64,000 nt of DNA from Cyclobacteriaceae bacterium. GTDB taxonomy: Bacteria > Bacteroidota > Bacteroidia > Cytophagales > Cyclobacteriaceae. The DNA lies in contig JALSJD010000096.1 in the NCBI GenBank assembly GCA_026989535.1, forward strand, positions 1 to 64,000. Reading direction: 5' to 3'. The position numbers and the translations under genes are program-made. Each line of letters opens with the position of its first letter. Position 1 is the stretch's first letter. The notes under the pieces were generated by a model. That model was not told where the DNA came from and did not search any database. It saw only the letters and a list, made by a program, of their open reading frames with translations. This document shows positions 45,007-54,440 of this stretch, piece by piece.

Positions 45007-45843
45007 ATGAATTCTGAAGAAATTACATCTGACGCATTAAAGTATAAGGGCCTTGCTATGGACTTTATTATGGATTATGGGCCAAAGCTTATTGGAGCCA
45101 TAGTTGTTCTTATTATTGGCCTTTGGGTTATTAAAATAATTACCAAAGCAATCGACCGCATACTGGTAAAATCCAATGTTGATGATTCGCTTAGGCCTTT
45201 TATGAAAAGCCTGTTTGGGTCTCTGTTAAAAGTAATGCTTGTAATTAGTATCATGGGCATGATGGGCATTGAAATGACATCGTTTATTGCCATACTGGGT
45301 GCGCTTGGTTTGGCAGTTGGCATGGCCCTTTCGGGTACCTTACAAAACTTTGCCGGTGGAGTAATGATTCTTGTTTTTAAACCATTTAAAGTAGGCGATG
45401 TGATTGAAGCCCAAGGCTATACCGGTGCAGTAAAAGAAATACAAATTTTTGTAACTATTTTAACTACTCCAGATAACAAAACCATCATTATTCCAAATGG
45501 AGGACTCTCAAATGGCTCTATGATTAATTACAGCACCCAAGCTAACCGTAGGGTTGATTGGGTAGTTGGGGTTTCGTATGGCGAAGACATTGAAAAAGTT
45601 AGAGGGGTTATTGACAGGCTTATTGGGGCGGACCAACGCATTTTAAAAGACCCTGAACCTTTTATAAAAGTAGGCGAACTGGCAGATAGCTCGGTAAACT
45701 TTACGGTAAGAGTTTGGGTAAATGCTGCCGATTATTGGGATGTGTTTTTTGATATGAACGAAAATGTTTACACAACATTTGAAAAAGAAGGAATAGGCAT
45801 TCCATTTCCACAAATGGATGTTCATGTGAATAATATTAAATAA
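45007..45843 (+). CDS. mscS: Small-conductance mechanosensitive channel, MscS family
   Basis: A 278-residue inner-membrane channel that opens under membrane tension to release solutes. Three membrane helices (about 20-45, 66-85 and 95-118) are followed by the MscS beta domain. The pore helix shows the glycine/alanine pattern ILGALGLAVGMALSGTLQNFAGG (cited in two parts: about 94-104 and 105-117), and the beta domain has FKVGDVIEAQGYTG and IIIPNGGLSNGSMINYS. TAAGTTTG at 44980-44987 is a likely -7 box. The DUF3078 gene begins 15 bases after its stop. Confidence 0.94.
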   Translation: MNSEEITSDALKYKGLAMDFIMDYGPKLIGAIVVLIIGLWVIKIITKAIDRILVKSNVDDSLRPFMKSLFGSLLKVMLVISIMGMMGIEMTSFIAILGALGLAVGMALSGTLQNFAGGVMILVFKPFKVGDVIEAQGYTGAVKEIQIFVTILTTPDNKTIIIPNGGLSNGSMINYSTQANRRVDWVVGVSYGEDIEKVRGVIDRLIGADQRILKDPEPFIKVGELADSSVNFTVRVWVNAADYWDVFFDMNENVYTTFEKEGIGIPFPQMDVHVNNIK

Positions 45844-45857
45844 TTAATACCATCAAT

Positions 45858-46760
45858 ATGTTAAAAAAAATACATCTAATCGTTGTTGCTATAGGCATAA
45901 GTACCATAGCAATGGCTCAGAGTACCGATACTACTACGGTAGCAAAAGACACCATTTGGAGAGTAGGGGGAGCTTTTGGTTTTAAATTTAACCAAGTGGC
46001 ACTTACCAATTGGACTGCTGGTGGGCAAAACTCATTGGCTTGGAATACCACCTTTGATTTTACGGCCAATTATGCTAAAGATAAATGGAAATGGGACAAT
46101 ATAGTGCATTTAGGATATGGCATATCTAAACAAGGCGAAGACCCCCTAAATAAAACGGATGATCAGATTTTACTTAACACAAATTTAGGGTACGAACTCA
46201 AAGGCCCTTGGTATGCTACCTTAAGTGCTAACTTTAGAACACAGTTTGTAAATGGTTACGATTTACCAAACGACTCGGTAGTAATATCAACTTTTATGGC
46301 ACCGGGCTACTTGGTTGCCAGTGTAGGTGTTGAGTTTAAACCCAATGATAATTTTGTTTTTTCTGCAAGTCCTGTATCTAATAAAACCACCTTTGTAATG
46401 GACGATGTTCTTGCGGCACAAGGAGCTTATGGGGTAGATTCTGCCTCTAATATTAGGGCAGAATTTGGTGCATTTGCCTCCTTATTTTACAAAAAGGAGA
46501 TAGTTAAAAATGTAACTTTTACAACCCTCTACACTATGTTTGGCAATTATGAAGATTTAGCTGTTTGGGATATAAACTGGGATTTAATTCTTGATTTTAA
46601 GATAAACTCGTTTCTGGAAGCTAACTTAACAACCAATTTAATTTACGATCAGGATATTGCTATTCCGGTAGATAATACGGGGGATGGAATTAAAGAAAGC
46701 GTTGGCCCCAGAGTGCAATTCAGGCAAGCCTTAGGCATTGGATTTACAGCTAAGTTTTAG
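45858..46760 (+). CDS. DUF3078 outer-membrane protein
   Basis: A 300-residue protein with a signal peptide (HLIVVAIGISTIAMAQ) and the DUF3078 pattern WRVGGAFGFKFNQVALTNWT, with many alternating beta strands ending in a phenylalanine (LGIGFTAKF) as expected for a barrel inserted by BAM. The function is unknown. It follows mscS by 14 bases and ends in a strong bidirectional terminator. Confidence 0.88.
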   Translation: MLKKIHLIVVAIGISTIAMAQSTDTTTVAKDTIWRVGGAFGFKFNQVALTNWTAGGQNSLAWNTTFDFTANYAKDKWKWDNIVHLGYGISKQGEDPLNKTDDQILLNTNLGYELKGPWYATLSANFRTQFVNGYDLPNDSVVISTFMAPGYLVASVGVEFKPNDNFVFSASPVSNKTTFVMDDVLAAQGAYGVDSASNIRAEFGAFASLFYKKEIVKNVTFTTLYTMFGNYEDLAVWDINWDLILDFKINSFLEANLTTNLIYDQDIAIPVDNTGDGIKESVGPRVQFRQALGIGFTAKF

Positions 46761-46770
46761 GAAAAATGTT

Positions 46771-46806
46771 AGACCTGAGACTATTTTCTAATAGTCTCAG
46801 GTCTTT
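46771..46806. terminator. Bidirectional terminator with 15-bp stem
   Basis: AGACCTGAGACTATT and its perfect inverse complement AATAGTCTCAGGTCT surround a TTCT loop, with a T-run to the right. It serves the convergent DUF3078 and sulfatase genes. Confidence 0.85.
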
Positions 46807-46807
46807 T

Positions 46808-48739
46808 TTAATACGTTTCTACCGTTAATCTATCATCAATCATTCGGTTGTTATATTGTTGGATAACCGCTTTGATTTTTAGGGTCATTTTTTCCTGAAT
46901 TTTAGGTTTCTTGTTTACTAGGTTGTTGGCCATTACTGGGTCTTCCTTTAGGTTAAACAAGCCCACCACTTTTTTTAAATCATATTGTAATACCCAGTCA
47001 TCCATTATTAGTTGATAAGCATTTCCATAATAGCTTATGGCAAACTTATCTTCGGTAGGATGAAGCATATCTTCGCCAAACGCAAAGTATGGCTTATCGT
47101 AATTTAAATAGGTTAGAACAGTTGGCATAATATCTATCTGCTGAACCACGGTACTATCAACACCAACTAAATTACTACCCGGTTGAAATAGTATGATTGG
47201 AACCGTATAAGCTCCAACGGCTGTTTGATACTCAGGGTAGTAGGAGGTACACGTATGATCTCCGGTTATTATAAAAAGAGTATTTTGGTACCAACTTTTT
47301 GTTTTTGCAGTTGCAAATAGCTCGCGAAGTGCATAATCTGCATAGCCAATGCTCTTGTGCATTTTAATTTTACCATCTGGGATTTGTGCATCTATAGATT
47401 TTGGTATTTTATGTGGGTGATGTGACGAAACCGAAAATATAGTACTTAAAAAAGGTTGACTAAACCCATCTATTGTGTTAATGGCATAGGGTAGAAACAA
47501 ATGATCCCAAATTCCCCAAACGCCATCATAGTCATCGTTATTCCCATACTCATCTAACCCAATATAATGCTCTACCCCTGCCTGTACAACAAAAGAGTTA
47601 AGCCCTAACGAACCATTGGGTGCGCCATGAAAAAAAGAGGTATGGTATCCTTTGCCTTTAAGTTCAGTTGCAAGTGTATTAATTTCGTTTCCTGAGTAAT
47701 TAGAAACCGTAAAAGATTCTTGAAGTGATGGAATACTTGCCAGAGCTGCCGGAGTACCTTCGATAGACCTACGGCTGTTAGCATAAGAGTTAACAAAAAT
47801 AAGAGAATGGCTAGCAAGGGAATCAAGAAAAGGTGTATAACCCGTATAATTGCCACCGTCTAAGTTTTTATTAAAAGCACCAACAGGCTCACGCCCCAAA
47901 CTTTCAATTAATAATAACACAACATTAAGTGGTTTAAAGGCGGTAGTATCTTGTGGTATTTTAAGTAAAGGGTATTCATGCTCTACCGTGGCACTATCAA
48001 AATAGGTTATTTTGGGTAAAACAGGTTTGTCTAGCGACATCATCATGGTAAATGGCGTGTTTTGTACTAACACAATATCTCCAGGATTTTTAACATATTG
48101 TCCTGCATCTGAGGGCGATAATGGAAAATCTTGTTTGGGGGGCAATCCACTTCGCATGCCCAGTATTGAAAGGCCAGCATAGAGTATGAAAAGGGTAGCT
48201 TGTAAAAGAAAAGTTTTAACGGACTCGATTTTTTGTAATGGTGTAGCCCACTTTTTACTGATAGCAATAAGCGCAGCCACAAGCAATAGAAATAGTATAA
48301 TAATATAGAAATAGTCAACCGCCATATTATAGGCTAATTGAGAAAAGTTTACTTCATTGGCAAACTCCTCAAACACGGTTATGGTTGTTCGCTTAGATGT
48401 AAATTTATAATAAGCAAAATCTATACAGTTAAAAGCCAGTGCTACTGTGTTTGTAATGTAAAAAAGGTAGTTTGTTATTCCACGGTAAGCAGGGTGGTTT
48501 TTGCCGTTTACCGGAACTAACATTAAGATGGCATACAGCGAATTTATATACAGAATAGCTGATAAATCAAACCTTAAACCTCCTAAAAAAATAACGGCAA
48601 GCTGAGATAGTGTCGTGGTATGAAAACTATTTAGATTAAACAAATAAAATAATAAGCGGGTAATCGTATATAAAATCATCACGAGCCCCAGCCGTGATAA
48701 AACTTCTATAAAGGGGTATGAGCGAATTGATTTAATCAT
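46808..48739 (-). CDS. LTA-synthase-family sulfatase-like membrane phosphotransferase
   Basis: A 643-residue protein with five N-terminal membrane helices (about 10-200) and a large periplasmic sulfatase/alkaline-phosphatase-type domain. The motif NVVLLLIESLGREPVG (about 268-283) holds the metal-site residues, and PAALASIPSLQES holds the nucleophile context. FIITGDHT and SSHHPHKIP supply further metal ligands. The family includes LtaS of Gram-positives and the Gram-negative OpgB/EptA-like group. In a Bacteroidetes cell a role on lipid A or periplasmic glycans is more likely than lipoteichoic acid; this is inferred. Confidence 0.87.
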   Translation of the reverse strand: MIKSIRSYPFIEVLSRLGLVMILYTITRLLFYLFNLNSFHTTTLSQLAVIFLGGLRFDLSAILYINSLYAILMLVPVNGKNHPAYRGITNYLFYITNTVALAFNCIDFAYYKFTSKRTTITVFEEFANEVNFSQLAYNMAVDYFYIIILFLLLVAALIAISKKWATPLQKIESVKTFLLQATLFILYAGLSILGMRSGLPPKQDFPLSPSDAGQYVKNPGDIVLVQNTPFTMMMSLDKPVLPKITYFDSATVEHEYPLLKIPQDTTAFKPLNVVLLLIESLGREPVGAFNKNLDGGNYTGYTPFLDSLASHSLIFVNSYANSRRSIEGTPAALASIPSLQESFTVSNYSGNEINTLATELKGKGYHTSFFHGAPNGSLGLNSFVVQAGVEHYIGLDEYGNNDDYDGVWGIWDHLFLPYAINTIDGFSQPFLSTIFSVSSHHPHKIPKSIDAQIPDGKIKMHKSIGYADYALRELFATAKTKSWYQNTLFIITGDHTCTSYYPEYQTAVGAYTVPIILFQPGSNLVGVDSTVVQQIDIMPTVLTYLNYDKPYFAFGEDMLHPTEDKFAISYYGNAYQLIMDDWVLQYDLKKVVGLFNLKEDPVMANNLVNKKPKIQEKMTLKIKAVIQQYNNRMIDDRLTVETY

Positions 48740-48840
48740 TAAGTGACAGGTTTACAGAATAATCGAAGTTAGTTTGTGTAATAATCAAACTCTTAGTAGG
48801 TTTGAAATTATTGTGCTGATAATTATCGGGATTGGTGTCA

Positions 48841-48882
48841 TTTGATTTTTGTTTCCTAGAGTTTACAGACGACCGCTAACCA
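48841..48882. repeat. Dispersed 3'-end repeat, copy C
   Basis: A more diverged copy of the repeat at 17600-17641 and 44111-44147 (TTTGATTTTTGTTTCCTAGA and onward), lying between two minus-strand genes. Confidence 0.5.
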
Positions 48883-48973
48883 AGGGGGTCTTTTTCAAAG
48901 AAGCCTGCTTTGCCAGTTGGTATAGGACAAAAAGGGCAACGTTTGGTTTGGCTAAAGTATGATCGACTTAACA

Positions 48974-49375
48974 CTAACCAACAAAATCGCCACTGAGCTT
49001 ACGGCAGTCCTTTTTCTTTTTATTTACGCGCAGTTTCCACCAAGGCCAAGCTGTAAAAAATAACGCTGTTTTTGTGCCAGCATTATGAAAAAAACGAGCA
49101 GGACCATTAAGGCTACCCGAACTTTTTTTATTTTGTACTGCGTACTGAAACCCTATGCTTTGCGTAAATTCTTCAAAGCATTTATTGCCGTATAAAATAC
49201 CCTTGGTGTCGTTTTTAATAATTGTTTTATAACGTGGTTTATCTGGTCGTTCTTTCTTTTTATCAATCTTAGCATTTACATCAATGGAGTTAGTTTTGGG
49301 CATTGGTTCTTGTGCAAGCAAAGTACTCGAAATTAAAAGACCAACCAATAATAAATAAAGTAACCTAAGGCTCAT
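48974..49375 (-). CDS. Secreted protein of unknown family
   Basis: The ATG at 49375 (MSLRLLYLLLVGLLISSTLLAQ) starts a signal peptide; the track start at 49462 adds a segment without signal character. The mature part is about 110 residues and very basic (KIDKKKERPDKPRYKTIIKN, then the middle KCFEEFTQSIGFQYAVQ). No family was recognised. Two of its cysteines could form a disulfide. Confidence 0.7.
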   Translation of the reverse strand: MSLRLLYLLLVGLLISSTLLAQEPMPKTNSIDVNAKIDKKKERPDKPRYKTIIKNDTKGILYGNKCFEEFTQSIGFQYAVQNKKSSGSLNGPARFFHNAGTKTALFFTAWPWWKLRVNKKKKDCRKLSGDFVG

Positions 49376-49462
49376 AGATGTGATTTTAAGCAAAATAAAA
49401 CATTCTAACCTTACCAACGTACTTTCGATAGAATTATGTGCAAAAAATACAACTCCGAGCAT

Positions 49463-49963
49463 TAAGATTTTTCATACCATTCAAAATGATGGGGTTATAT
49501 TCAAAACATCCTCCTTTCGAGAATTAATGCAATACTCCCTTAAAAATGCAACAGCTTTGTTTGGAGGCGGTTACATTTTGTATTTGCAGCCACCTTCAAG
49601 TTTAATCAAGGCGGCAAACTGTATTTTTACTTCAACTTGTTTTTTTGCTATGCCTGTATTCGGTGGCATAAAATGAATACTTCAAAAATTGTTAATCGAT
49701 GTTCGGTATTTTAAAAACACACACGTGTCGCTTCGCAACCGCTAAAGCTTTTAGCGAATGCGGTGAAGTTTTAGCCTCAATTGCTCAATCTAGGTTAAAA
49801 CCTCATCACGAACCCTATTGCATAATTCGGGTTGAATTGCCTCATTTATACTAATATTGCATTCCAAAAAAACGTCATTCCTCCCAAGTACTTGGGAGGA
49901 ACTTGTTAATGTGGGTATGCTTGTTCGTCATTCCTGCCTTTGCAAGAATGACGAACAGGTAGG
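49463..49963. other. Gene-free stretch with palindromes
   Basis: The track ORF 49380..49676 has poor composition and is not accepted. The stretch holds a perfect 24-base palindrome centred on CCCAAGTACTTGGG (49878-49901), then a hairpin GTTCGTCATTC/GAATGACGAAC (49923-49956) directly before the methyltransferase start. A related end of the 40030 element occurs at 49781-49794. A 32-codon minus-strand frame at 49571-49669 is unconvincing. Confidence 0.5.
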
Positions 49964-50731
49964 ATGAAGCACATAATAAGTTTTTTAATACGATACATAC
50001 CACGCAAACACCTTCAGCTATTTAGCCACTGGGGGCTAAAAATGGTGTCAGTTTTTTATATAGGCAATAAAGTTAATTGCCCTGTATGCAACCATAATTT
50101 TAGAACTTTTTTGCCTTACGGTAGAAAAGCTAGGAGCAATGCCTTATGCCCCAATTGTTTGAGTTTGGAACGCCATCGTATGATGTGGTTGTTTTTAAAA
50201 AACGAAACGTCTTTTTTTAAGGATAAATTAGACGTTCTTCACATAGCTCCTGAAATATGTTTTATTGAAAGGTTTGAAAAAATACATCAAGAAAAATACA
50301 TTACAGCAGATATTGAATCTCCTTTGGCCAAGGTAAAATTAGATGTGCACAATATTCCTTTTGAAAAAGCTAAGTTTGATGTCGTTTTTTGCAACCATGT
50401 AATGGAGCACGTAGAAGATGATTATAAGGCGATGAGTGAAATTTACCGTGTATTAAAGGCTGGTGGTTTTGCTATTTTACAGGTGCCCCTTTTCTATCCT
50501 TTGCTTGATAATACTTACGAAGACTCTTCCATTACATCCCCTACAGCTCGTGAAAGAGCCTTTGGTCAAAGTGACCACGTGCGTATGTATGGCAAGGACT
50601 ATGCCGACCGTTTGCGGTCTGTTGGCTTTAAGGTAGATGAAAACAGGTATTTTGAAAAACTACCCATAGAGGAAGTAAAACGATACGCATTACCTATGGA
50701 TGAGCCTGTTTTTTATTGTAGGAAAGAGTAG
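49964..50731 (+). CDS. SAM-dependent methyltransferase with CxxC zinc motifs
   Basis: A 255-residue protein with two CxxC pairs (CPVC and CPNC, about 39-42 and 66-69) and a class I methyltransferase fold in the middle (VLHIAPEICFIERF is the first strand region; HVMEHVEDDYKAMSEIYRVLK is the later signature). The order is a zinc module, then an SAM domain, similar to methyltransferases found in sugar or cell-surface pathways. The start directly follows the palindrome cluster, so its promoter may have been altered. Confidence 0.82.
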   Translation: MKHIISFLIRYIPRKHLQLFSHWGLKMVSVFYIGNKVNCPVCNHNFRTFLPYGRKARSNALCPNCLSLERHRMMWLFLKNETSFFKDKLDVLHIAPEICFIERFEKIHQEKYITADIESPLAKVKLDVHNIPFEKAKFDVVFCNHVMEHVEDDYKAMSEIYRVLKAGGFAILQVPLFYPLLDNTYEDSSITSPTARERAFGQSDHVRMYGKDYADRLRSVGFKVDENRYFEKLPIEEVKRYALPMDEPVFYCRKE

Positions 50732-50907
50732 TAACCTGAACCCTAATAAAAGTTTGAGAAAAGGAGGGTATCGCAAAAAGGGATACTAAAAAAATGTTTT
50801 CATAACAGTGCAATTAGTAGGCTTATAACGTGCCAATGCTCTTGTTGGCTAATTAATTTTTCTATTTTGCCATATTTTTAATTGGGTAGAAGCAATGAAA
50901 ATGTCAG

Positions 50908-52605
50908 TTATTCCATAGAAACTACTACCGCAACCCCTTTTACAAACACTACTCGGTTCTTTTTGTCTTCCGGTATTAGCCCAAGGGCGTTAACTAAAAT
51001 TGCTTCTTCAGCTATTCCTTTCGTTTTAAGGTGCTGTACAAGCGTTTTGGCATAATGGGGGGTTCTATCATTATGATATACTGGAACTTTTTCCCAGGTT
51101 TCAATCGAATCTACACCGCTCATTCTAGCTTGATAATCGTTGGCAATAAGCGTGTCTTCCACGGTGGTGTTACCGAGCGAATCGTTCATTTCCATGAGCA
51201 AGGAGTCTTTTTGAGTGTTATCCATACTATCGATTTCAATCGGAGGTAACATTACCTTAATGCTATCATATTTTACCTCCGTCAACCAATCAAGTTGAAT
51301 ACTATCTTGATGGTAGCTTTCTTGATAAATATCAATACTAAATGTTAGGTCTTTATGTTGCTTCATCAGTCGTGCAAGTCGTAACATTTCAAAATTTGAG
51401 GAAGCCGTAATGGTACTTGAAAGCGTATCAAATACAATGCCTCCCACATTAAAGGTGGCCCCTGGTTTTACAGTTACCAACTCCACCATAGGGTATTCCC
51501 TTCGTGAACTCCTCAACTCCTCCACATTAATAATTTCTGTTTTAAAAGCTAATTTGCCCGACCTATCTTCATAGGTAATTTCAAAAGTGCTTCCTTCGGT
51601 TAAAACTGCCACAAAATCACCTGTTTCTTTCTCAGATATTACCCGTGAAACCAATTTTCTGGTTCCTAAATCATTAATTCTAATATCTAATGAATGTGGG
51701 TTTCCTTGGTCATCCATCACCTTACCCATTAGCATAATTACATCTTTGGGTCTAAACTTTTCAGGCACTTTGGCTTTTACAATGCCATTAAACCCGCTGC
51801 TATTTTTGCGAGTAAAATAAGTGTAATCCGTTCTAAACGACATGCTCATATAGCGATCGTCATCTACAGTATTTGCAAAATCAACATTTACTGGCTGGCT
51901 CCACACGCCTGCTTCTAAAGTTGACATCCACAGGTCTAACCCTCCTTTTCCACCTGGTCGGTCGGAGGCAAACACCAAGGTTTTATTATCGCTTAATATA
52001 CGCGGAGATAGGGTGTTGCCTACATTTAAGTAATCAGGCAGTTTTACGGCTTCTTTCCAAGGCAGCCCTCGGCCTTTATTCCTTTCGCTTACATAAATTT
52101 GGCAACCTTTGGCTGTTTTAGGCGCAATTCTGCTGCACCGCATAAAATAAAGCTTTTGATTATCCGGGCTAATGGAAGGGTCGCCCTCATCCATATTGGT
52201 ATTTAATGGTTTGCCAGGGTTTTTCGCTCGTCCCCAACTCGAACCGCCTTTTTGGGTCACCCAAATATCATAACCGCCAAGCCCATCGGGTTTACGAGAT
52301 GAAAACCAAATAGCTTCTCCGGTATTGTCTAAAAAATAGCCTCCGGCATTATTGAGTCGCATTGGGTTAAGTACCGAAATCTCTTTTGGGTCATCCCATC
52401 GACCTGCTTTATAATGGGTCATTTCCATCACCATTTCGCCAGAGTTAGAATAATCTGTAAGGTAAATCATCGTTTTTCCATTGCCACTAATGGCGGGTAT
52501 AATATTGTTTTTAGAAGCATGGTTAATGTTTCGATGCAAAAATTCTTCTTGCGCAAAAAGCGATACTGAACTACATAAGAAAAGCAATAGAATCAATTTG
52601 TTCAT
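50908..52605 (-). CDS. PD40/WD40-like beta-propeller protein with OmpA-like end
   Basis: A 565-residue secreted protein with a signal peptide (MNKLILLLFLCSSVSLFAQ). PD40-type propeller blades are clear, for example GDPSISPDNQKLYFMRCS and ILSDNKTLVFASDRPGGKGG. The last 190 residues resemble an OmpA C-terminal domain (NVGGIVFDTLSSTITASSNF), but the usual GHTD motif is absent (FSIDIYQESYHQDS) and about 65 residues are inserted before VQHLKTKGIAEEAI. The design is close to the PorE/peptidoglycan-binding lipoproteins of type IX secretion, but whether it binds peptidoglycan is unclear. Confidence 0.83.
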   Translation of the reverse strand: MNKLILLLFLCSSVSLFAQEEFLHRNINHASKNNIIPAISGNGKTMIYLTDYSNSGEMVMEMTHYKAGRWDDPKEISVLNPMRLNNAGGYFLDNTGEAIWFSSRKPDGLGGYDIWVTQKGGSSWGRAKNPGKPLNTNMDEGDPSISPDNQKLYFMRCSRIAPKTAKGCQIYVSERNKGRGLPWKEAVKLPDYLNVGNTLSPRILSDNKTLVFASDRPGGKGGLDLWMSTLEAGVWSQPVNVDFANTVDDDRYMSMSFRTDYTYFTRKNSSGFNGIVKAKVPEKFRPKDVIMLMGKVMDDQGNPHSLDIRINDLGTRKLVSRVISEKETGDFVAVLTEGSTFEITYEDRSGKLAFKTEIINVEELRSSRREYPMVELVTVKPGATFNVGGIVFDTLSSTITASSNFEMLRLARLMKQHKDLTFSIDIYQESYHQDSIQLDWLTEVKYDSIKVMLPPIEIDSMDNTQKDSLLMEMNDSLGNTTVEDTLIANDYQARMSGVDSIETWEKVPVYHNDRTPHYAKTLVQHLKTKGIAEEAILVNALGLIPEDKKNRVVFVKGVAVVVSME

Positions 52606-52707
52606 AAGCCTAAGGGTTTTAAGATAGCTAAATTACGTATTTCAAAGGAACAATTAAAAACTCTAACTAACTCTTTGCTATTTTTGCTATCCTAAATTTA
52701 AGTAAGT

Positions 52708-54396
52708 ATGAGCAAACAATTAATAGAGTGCGTTCCTAATATTAGTGAAGGCCGTGATGAACAAAAAATCAAAGCCATAACAGATGTAGTGGAAACCATA
52801 GAAGGGGTTAAGTTATTAGATGTTGATCCTGGCAAGGCAACCAATCGTACGGTAATCACTTTTGTGGGTGAGCCCGAAAAAGTGATTGAGGCCGCATTTC
52901 TATTAATTAAAAAAGCAGCCGAGCTTATAGATATGAGCAAGCATGCGGGTGAGCATCCACGATTTGGCGCAACCGATGTATGCCCACTGGTACCTATTGC
53001 CAATATTACGATGGATGAAACGGTAACGTATGCCCATAAATTGGGTAAACGTGTGGGCGATGAACTGGGCATTCCAGGTTACTTTTACGAAAATGCAGCT
53101 GCCTCCGAAGAACGAAAAAACTTAGCCAACTGCCGTGCAGGTGAGTATGAAGGCTTAGCTGATAAACTCACTAATCCACATTGGGCTCCTGATTTTGGTC
53201 CTGCCGAATATGTTAAAGCTAAAACCACAGGCGTTACCGCCATTAGTGCGCGCGATTTTTTAGTGGCTTATAATGTAAATTTAAATACTACTTCTCCACG
53301 AAAGGCAAATGCCATTGCCTTTGATATTCGTGAGCGTGGCCGAGTAAAAAGAGAAGGTGGAACCCTTACAGGCAAAATCATAAAAGATGAGAATGGAGAA
53401 CCAATGAGTACTCCGGGAAGCTTAAAAGCCGTGAAAGGCATTGGTTGGTATATTGAAGAGTATGGCATTGCGCAACTCTCGCTAAACCTTACCAATATTA
53501 ACATTACTCCAATGCATATTGCTTTTGACGAAGCATTAAAAAAAGCACAAGCCAGAGGGGTACGAGTAACAGGGTCAGAATTGGTTGGGTTGGTGCCATT
53601 ACAAGCAATGCTGGATGCAGGAAAACACTTTTTGAAAAAGCAAGAACGCTCATTAGGCATTGCAGATGAAGAAATTATAAAAATTGCCATTAAGTCGATG
53701 GGGCTTGATGACCTAAAACCATTTAACCCTCGAGAGCGAATTATTGAGTACCTTATCGAAGATAAAGCACCAAAGCTTATCGATATGGATTTAAAAGCCT
53801 TTGCAGATGAAACGGCCTCAGAATCTCCTGCTCCTGGGGGCGGATCAATTGCCGCTTATGTGGGTGTTTTAGGCGTGTCGTTGGGTACAATGGTGGCTAA
53901 TTTATCGGCACATAAACGAGGCTGGGACAACCGGTGGGAAGAGTTTTCGGATTGGGCCGAAAAAGGAATGGGCTACCAAAAACAATTGCTTGCATTGGTG
54001 GACGAAGACACCAATGCTTTTAATAAAATTATGGGGGCTTTTGGCCTGCCCAAAGGTAGCGATGAAGAAAAGGCCGCACGAAAGCAAGCCATCCAAGAGG
54101 CCACCAAATATGCTACTGAAGTGCCTTTAAAAGTGGTGGAGGTTTCTCTACAATCGATGGAAGTGATGAAGGCCATGGCCGAAATTGGCAACCCTAACTC
54201 GGTTACCGATGCAGGTGTGGGCGCATTATGTGCCAGAACAGCCGTTAGAGGAGCCTTGCTAAACGTAAAAATTAATGCAGGAGACTTAGACGATAAAGAA
54301 GTGGCCAACGCATTGGTTTCTAAAGGAGAGGCTTTTGCTGCCCAAGCCCTTGCCTTGGAGGAGGAAATTATGAAAGTGGTGGAAGGAAAGATATAA
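52708..54396 (+). CDS. ftcD: Glutamate formimidoyltransferase - formimidoyltetrahydrofolate cyclodeaminase fusion
   Basis: A 562-residue bifunctional enzyme of histidine breakdown and folate one-carbon metabolism. The N-terminal transferase (about 1-300) includes ECVPNISEGRD and GEHPRFGATDVCPLVPI. The C-terminal cyclodeaminase (about 345-562) carries SPAPGGGSIAAYVG and the helical bundle that follows. It should transfer formimino groups to tetrahydrofolate and then release ammonia, giving methenyl-THF. No hut genes are in the window. The pab genes that follow by 44 bases supply folate precursors, so the cluster is folate-related. Confidence 0.94.
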   Translation: MSKQLIECVPNISEGRDEQKIKAITDVVETIEGVKLLDVDPGKATNRTVITFVGEPEKVIEAAFLLIKKAAELIDMSKHAGEHPRFGATDVCPLVPIANITMDETVTYAHKLGKRVGDELGIPGYFYENAAASEERKNLANCRAGEYEGLADKLTNPHWAPDFGPAEYVKAKTTGVTAISARDFLVAYNVNLNTTSPRKANAIAFDIRERGRVKREGGTLTGKIIKDENGEPMSTPGSLKAVKGIGWYIEEYGIAQLSLNLTNINITPMHIAFDEALKKAQARGVRVTGSELVGLVPLQAMLDAGKHFLKKQERSLGIADEEIIKIAIKSMGLDDLKPFNPRERIIEYLIEDKAPKLIDMDLKAFADETASESPAPGGGSIAAYVGVLGVSLGTMVANLSAHKRGWDNRWEEFSDWAEKGMGYQKQLLALVDEDTNAFNKIMGAFGLPKGSDEEKAARKQAIQEATKYATEVPLKVVEVSLQSMEVMKAMAEIGNPNSVTDAGVGALCARTAVRGALLNVKINAGDLDDKEVANALVSKGEAFAAQALALEEEIMKVVEGKI

Positions 54397-54440
54397 TATT
54401 TACCTAGTTCTGAAAATATTCTGAACGGAGTCTGCTCCAA

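Noticed and set aside
49571-49669. 32-codon minus-strand frame
   Set aside because: No membrane helix, signal or family pattern; length is compatible with chance.
49380-49676. Plus-strand 98-codon ORF
   Set aside because: It overlaps the start of a secreted protein on the other strand and shows no gene-like composition.
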